Both the position numbers and the translations under genes were made by a program. A stretch of DNA of 64,000 nucleotides from positions 5,091,908 to 5,155,907 of the forward strand of contig NC_087082.1 of the NCBI RefSeq assembly GCF_026151205.1. The letters are read 5' to 3'. Shown here piece by piece: positions 53,801 through 62,800 of the stretch (its first letter is position 1; each line of letters starts with the position of its first letter). Under the pieces are notes generated by a model. The model made no database searches. It saw nothing but the letters and a program-made list of their open reading frames with translations, and was not told the origin of the DNA. Source of the DNA: Bolinopsis microptera. Taxonomy: Eukaryota; Ctenophora; Tentaculata; Lobata; Bolinopsidae.

Positions 53801-56800
53801 CGCGTTGCTATGCTTTATGATACGTCATAACTTCATAACTAGCTCACGTTTACGCTCACGCTATGACTATATTCATACCTTTGGTTGTGATTGATATTTT
53901 TCGATGCAGTAGAAAGTATCGTTTAGGGAATCTGAATACTTACAACTTTTTTGTCAGTGTCAAATAAAATCCATGATTTCTACAGAATAACAGAGCTATA
54001 CGATGAAGAGAAATTAACAGGGGTGTAGGAATGATTTTCTTCCTGAGGGGGCCAAAATCTTAGAGTTTTTCAAATTTAGCACGCGCTTTGGCCACAGCCT
54101 GAATTTCAAAAACAGCAAAACGTGTAAAAGGCCTAGCTTAGCAATTTGGCAATAGAGATCATTTTCAAACGCAGTTTTAAGAGCGATTAAAATAATACGC
54201 TTTTAAATGCATATTAGGGCCTACAAGCAGCTCTAGCAAAATATGTGTAGTTCGAAAAAGGGATGCATATTGTATTCTCTCGACAAAAATTTCAGGAAAT
54301 TTGCTTCTAGAATTGAAATAAATCAATGTCAAATGATAGATCCAGCAAGATTTTGTTGTGCCAATTTAAGGGTCAAAGGAAAAGTCCGGATAATGATTAA
54401 TCACTCTACACTCGTTTGTCATGTGACTTTTTCAACCCGTTCTCTAGCTGGTCCTGGACGACTATTCGATATTCGAAACCCTAACCCTTTAATCTGATCC
54501 CAACCCTAACCCGAACCCAATCCTTAACAAAAGCATTATATGCTGAAACCCTAATATAACGGTAACCCTTTAACGAGAAATTAGACTAACTTCCTTATGC
54601 GGTCTTATCACGTGATCGAGACAGTTTTTCGCCAATATCTCGTCAGGGGAGCATTTTTTACCCTATGTCATGGGGGTTGATTCGGAATCAGCGTCCGAAA
54701 ATACATCGATTGTCGGGGCCCTTTTAGAACAATCTCGAAGATTGAGTAGAGTGATTTAGCACGCTCGGAAAAGTCCTGCAAATTTTGAAAAATATGCTCA
54801 TGCTTACAGTAATAGGTCTCACTCTCAAAAAGGGTGCAAAATGCAAGAAGGGAGAATCTGGAACAATTTTTGGACAAATTTGTTTTAAGGAATGAATTCT
54901 AGCAATGAGGAATGTAAATTTGGACTACAAGGGGCAAACTGTGTCCTGATAATTTACTTGAAAATACTGAACACGGCACAGAAGAGTAACCAGCAATGTT
55001 ATCTGAATTTTATAATCGCTAGGTTCCTGAACTTCTGATGAATTCTGACGTGTAATATCAGAATATTATGTACTATAAATTATCAGATTTCTGGTTCATG
55101 CCAGCTCACAACTGGATTGTGTCCTGCTAATTTACTTGAAAATACTGAACACGGCACAGAAGAGTAACCAGCAATGTTATATGAATTTTATAAATCGGCA
55201 ACTATCGTGCAGTTAGACTGCAGTTAGACAGGATAGGCCAAATTATGAGGCCAACAAAGTTGGCCCCTTTTCGCCCCTTCTCATACGATCAAAAAACGAA
55301 GAAGCTACCTCTCTCAGGAGTGTGCGTAACTGTAAGTTTTAACAGCGATAAGTCATTCTCACCTTGATTAAGTTATTCTCACCTTGATTAAGTTATTCTC
55401 ACATTGATTAAGTTATTCTCACATTGATTAAGTTATTCTCACCTTGATTAAGTCATTCTCACCTTGATTAAGTCATTCTCACCTTGATTAAGTTATTCTC
55501 AGTGCATTGATTAAGTTATTCTCAGTGCATTGATTAAGTTATTCTCAGTGCATTGGTTAAGTTATTCTCACCTTGATTAATTTATTCTCAGCTTGATTAA
55601 GTTATTCTCACCTTGATTAAGTTATTCTTACCTTGATTAAGTTATTCTCACCTTGATTAAGTCATTCTCACTTTGATTAAGTCATTCTCACCTTGATTAA
55701 GTTATTCTCAGTGCATTGATTAAGTTATTCTCAGTGCATTGATTAAGTTATTCTCACCTTGATTAATTTATTCTCAGCTTGATTAAGTTATTCTCACCTT
55801 GATTATTTTATTCTCACCTTGATTAAGTCATTCTCACCTTGATTAAGTTATTCTCAGTGCATTGATAAAGTTATTCTCACCTTGATTAAGTTATTCTTAC
55901 CTAGATTAAGTTATTCTCACCTTGATTAAGTCATTCTCACCTTGATTAAGTCATTTTCACCTTGATTAAGTTATTCTCAGTGCATTGATTAAGTTATTCT
56001 CAGTGCATTGATTAAGTTATTCTCAGTGCATTGGTTAAGTTATTCTCACCTTGATTATGTTATTCTCACCTTTATTAAGTTATTCTCACCTTGACGTTTG
56101 GTAAGATTCCTTTGCCGAACTTGATCGCCCTTTCCACAGCGTAGCGTGTATTAGTCAATTTCTCCTGAGACGAATAAGCACTTCAAAAGGAGGTTAAAAT
56201 TAGTAAACAATTAATGCTAATAAATGCTAATTTAAAACTAAGAAACCATGAACTTATAGAAGATGCTTCATGTTATTCTCAGTTTCAGGTTGTAATTAAT
56301 TCATGTTTCAGTGTCTGTTCTTCATACCCCTGGAAGAGATAAAACCAGCTAGAAACAAACTTTGACTCCTTTAAGCTTATATCTAAGCTTATATTTTTTA
56401 AACATTTATATTTTGATATTTGTTAATGCTTGATATTCCATGATAATCACAGATGATTATATTAAAAAGACACTGCAAACGCCAGTACAGTCGCCCTTTA
56501 AGGTTCCACAAGTTCTTTTAGTCTGGGTCGCACTGTTTGAACTTATCAAAGAGCATCTAGGCCATTGTTATGTGGAGATATATCAGATAGCTGCTGGTCA
56601 CGTGGGCACAACAAAGTCACCACGTGGGCACAACAAGGTCAGCACGTGGGCACATTAACTAGATGTATCAATTGTGAGTAACCCGTCTGCTACAATTAAG
56701 TTGAACCACTTTCTCAATAATATCATCTTCTAGCAAATCTATCCCTCCCACTGTTGGACAGACATCACTCATAGCTGAACAGGTGTGATGATCTCACCTT

Positions 56801-59800
56801 CTCACAGGTGTGATGATCTCACCTTCTCACAGGTATGTAAGGTAACTTTTAAAGCTCTACAAGTTATTACCCTTGGTTAGTACTTGATTTCTCTTGGAGA
56901 ATTTCTCTTTAGACTCTTAACTTGCGAACAAATTGAAGCAGCAAACTTTAGGCTAGAAACTTTATTGAATTGAAATAATCATTCCACGTAACAACGTCTT
57001 CTTCAGTTCTGTAATAAAATTGTTAAACATGTGTAAAAATTAACGACGGAAAGAAATTTAAAATAACATTAAAACAAAAACAGAGAAATAAAATTTACGA
57101 AATATGACCCAAAAAATGTAATTGCAAAAAATGTCAAAACAACAAAAAATACGACAAGAAGAAATGTAAGCTAATACAACTAAATACTGTACTACTCATG
57201 ATACTAAACTAATTAGTAAACGTAAAACTGGTTGTTCAGAATTCACAGTTCATGTGTAAAAACTAATGATAAAATCAGCACTTAAGCAACGATAACTCGG
57301 TTGTCATGGTTACTATCCAAGATAGTCCTATCAATACATTATTTACTAGTTAAACATCGACTAAATATTTGTACAAATAACTCAACTCAGAACGATCATT
57401 CATTTCAGGACTTAATCTCAATATATACATCGCTTCTACAATCTTTCTACGAACAGTTTTACTCTGTAAATCAAGTAACTTAAAAGATAAAACTGGGGTT
57501 CGGTTAGGATGTAGAGATGCGTAGTGCTGTCCAACCCCATTCTCTGGATGTGCTCTAGGATTCCTAGCAGCCTGTCTGTGCTCCATCAGACGAGCATGGA
57601 GGCTTCTCTCAGTTTCCCCACAGTATCTCTTACCACATAACTCGCAAGTAACTAAGTAAATAGCTCCTTTTGTTGAGCATGTTGTTCCTGTGAGTCTAGG
57701 GCAGATCTCACAATTGTTAGGGTTACCAAGGTCACAAGTCTTCTTATCCAGTGGACGAGAGCGGCAGAAGATGTCCTGTAACTTCTTACCAGGTGTAAAA
57801 ATAACTCTGATGGGGAGTTTGTTAGATTTGATGTAGTTGCGAATCTTATTACACACTGTTCCAGAGATGAATGGTAAGGTGAGTGGGACAGAGTCAGGTG
57901 TGGTTTGACGTCTTCTCCTAGTCCTCCTGTTCCTTGCGTTATGACTCAGAGGTTGGTGTCCATTTTTCTTTAAGAGATGATCGATGATCTTAACTGAATG
58001 ATCGAGTTCCTGGGGTCCTGAGGAAGCAATGGTGGCATTACGGTAGAAGTTCTTCTTACACTCCTCCTTCACTGAGTCCGGGTGGTGTGACTTCTGGTGT
58101 AATGTTATCCCCTTGTTCTGGGTTTTCCTGTAGAATCTGTGGTGCACTTTTCCTTCCTCATCGATCCGGATTTCCGTACTCAGGAACGGGACAAAATCCG
58201 CAGGGGTAGACGGGAACTCGATCTCCCACTTAATTCTGTTATCGGGATCCTGGTCGGCTATGCGTTGTAACATATCCAGTGCTTCTTCTCTGGATTTGGC
58301 TAAGGAACCAGCATCATCTACATACCGTTTGTATAAGAACCGAACAGGGTTACTGATGTAATAACTGTCTAAATATATACTATTACGCTCGAATTTCCAC
58401 ATTCTAATAATCGCTACAGGAGGGGATGGTCTACAACCATTGAATGATTATTTCAATTCAATAAAGTTTCTAGCCTAAAGTTTGCTGCTTCAATTTGTTC
58501 GCAAGTTAAGAGTCTAAAGAGAAATTCTCCAAGAGAAATCAAGTTCAAATGCGACTCATAAATATAGCCCCCTTGAACTATTGGTTAGTACTTAGTGGTT
58601 ATTATCCCTGGTTACACCCCCACGGTAAGCCTATGTTGAACAATGAACACGTCTAACCTCCACGTTATTGTAGTTAGCTTTTGTACGTGCAATATATATA
58701 TAACCTCATGAAACTAAGTCTTAAAGAGTTGAAGCAACTCCCTGCCTAAAGAGAGGGTGATACGAGCAATACTGCAGTCACGTGATCAATACTGGAGTCA
58801 CGTGTTCAATGTTGGAATCACGTGATCGGAGTCAAAGGACTGGAGATAAGTTGTGAAAGAGATCTATTGTTAAACACCAATAATAAAATTGGTGTTTTAG
58901 CCGCATGGAATGTGGGACAACAGGTCCCGTTCAGAGAACCACATTGGATTGGGCATTCCTGAAATTCTACTTAAACAAACTAATAATGGTTAAGTTTATT
59001 TTCTATATTTTAACTTTTTGGAAATTTTGTAATTTTAAACTTCTATCTTATACGTACTCAAAAACATCGAACTATTCTACTGAATATCTCATTCAGATAG
59101 TATAATGTATATCGTGCATTTTGAATACTCTCTTGATCCTGAATCCATTGCATACCTGCTGATACCAGATCAAATAATAGTTAAAATGCTGTATTTAGAC
59201 TTAGTCCTGTTTTGCATAAAAGAGATTTCTCATTTTTAAATGTTTAAATAAACAAGTGTGCTTTGCATTCTGGGGTGTTTGAAGTTTCTATGTCAAACAC
59301 CATAAAGCTAAAAACCTACCTAATTAATTAATCGTTCCAACTTATATTCACCCCATCAGGTTATAACAATCAAATTACAGATATGTTGTTGCTACAAATC
59401 ATCGGTGGTATTATCCTGGCCACAACTCTGGCACAGTTCCAAGAAGAAGGACACGGCGGCCACCATAACGGCTCACATAACGGCTCACATAACGGCTCAC
59501 ATAACGGCTCACATAACGGCTCACATAACGGCTCCCACAACGGCTCACATAACGGCACTGCCACTAACTGTACAGGAAGTAAGTTTTTTTAAAGTGATCA
59601 AATAATTTTATTGAATAATTATGCAAGCAGTGCACCAGTTAGTAACCTAGTAACCTAGTAACCTAGTAACCTAGTAACCTAGTAACCTAGTAACCTAGTA
59701 ACATAGTAACCTAGTAACCTAGTAACCTAGTAACCTAGTAACCTAGTAACCTAGTAACCTAGTAACCCAGTTACCTAGTTACCTAGTTACCTAGTAACAT

Positions 59801-62800
59801 AGTAACCTAGTAACCTAGTAACCTAGTAACCTAGTAACCTAGTAACCTAGTAACATAGTAACCTAGTAACATAGTAACCTAGTAACCTAGTAACCTAGTT
59901 AACTTAGTAACCTAGTAACCTAGTAACCTAGTAACCTAGTAACCTAGTAACCTAGTAACCTAGTAACCTAGTAACCCAGTTACCTAGTTACCTAGTAACC
60001 TATTTACCTCGTAACCTAGTAACCTAGTAACCAGGAAGTAACCTAGTAACCTCGTAACCTAGTAACCAGCGAGTAACCTAGTAACCAGGAAGTAACCTAG
60101 TAACCAGCTAGTAACCTAGAAACTAACTGTGTTTCAGATCAGTACGCCTGCGAATCCTCCTCTATGTGCATCTTCGAGCATTGGGTTTGTGACAATGAAG
60201 CTGACTGTCCTCAGGGTGACGATGAACTGAACTGTTCTAACAATAACAGTACAGACAACAACAACGGAACAGACGGCTCACATAACGGCACTGCCACTAA
60301 CTGTACAGGAAGTAAGTTTTTTAAATTGATCAAATAATTTTATTGAATTATTATGCAAGCAGTGCACCAGTTAGTAACCTAGTAACCTAGTAACCTAGTA
60401 ACCTAGTAACCTAGTAATCTAGTAGCCTAGTAACCTAGTAACCTAGTAACCTAGTAACCTAGTAACCTAGTAAACTAGTAACCTAGTAACCTAGTAACCT
60501 AGTAATCTAGTAACCTAGTAACCTAGTAACCTAGTAATCTAGTAACCTAGTAGCCTAGTAACCTAGTAACCTAGTAACCTAGTAACATAGTAACCTAGTA
60601 ACCTAGTAACCTAGTAACCTAGTTACCTAGTAACCTAGTAACCTAGTAACCTAGTAACCTAGTAACCTAGTAACCTAGTAACCTAGTAACCTAGTAACCT
60701 ATCAACCTAGTAACCTAGTAACCTAGTTACCTAGTAACCTTGTAACCTTGTAACCTAGTTACCTAGTAACCTAGTTCTGTGTTTCAGATCAGTACGCCTG
60801 CGAATCCTCCTCTACGTGCATCTTCGATTATTGGGTTTGTGATAACTACGATGACTGTCCCTATGGTGACGATGAACTGAACTGTTCTCACAATAACGGT
60901 ACAGACAACAACAACGGAACAGACGTCTCCTGCCAGTATGGTATGAAATTTTGTTGTTATTTAAAGAGGACACGTATTTTTAAATGTGAAATATTTTTAA
61001 TTTAAAAATCCAAACCACTCCAAATCCCAGCTCCGGCCAAAACAAGGTATTTCCCAGTGGCCAGTACTCTCTGTTGACTACTGGTTAGTGCAAGTGTTAC
61101 GTTATGTATTGCAGATGAGTTCGCGTGTAACTCCACCAGTTGTATCCCCATGAGTGGGTTGTGTGACGGCTACGCTGACTGCAACACAGGTATTGATGAG
61201 TTGAACTGTAATGAAACAGAAAATGGAACTGACTCAGGCTGGTACACTGACCAGCCCTCTGACTTTCCCTCCGCCCCCTCCTCCAGCTGTCCACGTGGAG
61301 AGCACGCCTGCCCATCTGATAGAACCATTTGTGTTACAATGCACCAGATCTGTGATCATGTTTATGATTGTCCAGGTAATTTTAGTATTCTTCTTAGGGA
61401 ATAGAAAAATGGGCCCTTTCAGCATCTTGAAATGTCTTAAAATGTCTTAAAATGTCTTAAAACTTCTTATTATTTATCAGCTATCCGAATTATCGTAATG
61501 AAACTTTAGGCTGATCTGAAGTCAAGTTCTAGGTCATTTCAGGTCTCTTAAATGAATGTTAGGTGGTAAAGATTAGCAGTTTAAAACTGTATTAGGTGGT
61601 AATTATCTTATTTACCACCTAACTGTATTGCTCCTCTCGCTTCTTAAACATCTAGGCCCTCAAAAATGTTCTATTAAAGAATTTTCACACGAGAATAGAG
61701 TCCACAGTTCAATACTATATTTACAGAGGGAGAAGATGAACTGAATCCCCACTGTCATGGAAGCCAGAACAAAACTTCCGTACATTTCGAGTTTGGAGGA
61801 CTGGAGTTTGAGGTAAAAGCTGGCCGACACATTGACCATCAGAAGGTGGCCGGCCCGATGGAGTTCCTGTTCGGTCTGTTGAGCAATGTTGCTTGCCTGG
61901 TCTGGGATCAGTGTCATCCTGATGCTTAGTTACTCTCGTTATCCACAACAGAGACTTTTGTTATCATATTTAGATTTTTTGTTGAAAATTTAGCATAAGA
62001 TATGAACTGCTATAGCTAATTACTTGCCTAATATTGTTGTTCCGTATTAATGTTTCAATACAATTGTAAACAGAAACTACTACTCATTAAATAAGCTGTT
62101 TTATTTGGTCAGTTATCAAGCCAACAAGAAGTTCAAAACTTTAAAACATTGCAAACTATTACCTCTTTGTAAAAGTTAATAGCTATTTCCCAACATGTAG
62201 CAGAAGCAATTTCTTTGCTTTGTTCAGAGATAGAGTGAAGAAGCTTCTCTGCCTTTTCCAAATCACCTTCAAAACACGCCAACTGAAGAGTATTTAAGTA
62301 ACTATATAATTAGAAATTAGTTAAAATATTTACATACTAAACTTCTAGCAGTGGTGAAACAATTGATGCCAAACAAACATATTAAGATAAATTCTCGTTA
62401 GTGCAGTGTTTTTAATTTGTTGTCCAAAATGTAAATGTGTACTTATATATTTGAAATGATATGATAAAGTCCAGAGCTTACTACAGGTAGGCATATATTA
62501 ATTAATGAAACCTGGGCTTTGATTGACAGGAATTCCAGTGTACGCTCAGTGGGGATGTTTTCCTCAACTTCTTTTAAGATCTGATAGCCTTCAACTATTT
62601 CACCTTGAAGTTATTTCTATTTTGCTTTTAAACATTATAATAATATGAATAGTGCTCCAGCAGACGTTTCATTTATTGAGGTAACTTGTTGCTGTAGCTG
62701 TGGTAACTTGATTGAAATAAATTTTCGTGCACATACAGAATGAATGGTTAATAATTTAATATATATGTAGACCAAGGTCTGTGCACGGGATGCTTCCTGG

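Noticed and set aside
61097-61315. Minus-strand ORFs across the LDLa exon 4 and exon 5 regions
   Set aside because: Antisense shadows of the well-supported plus-strand exons.
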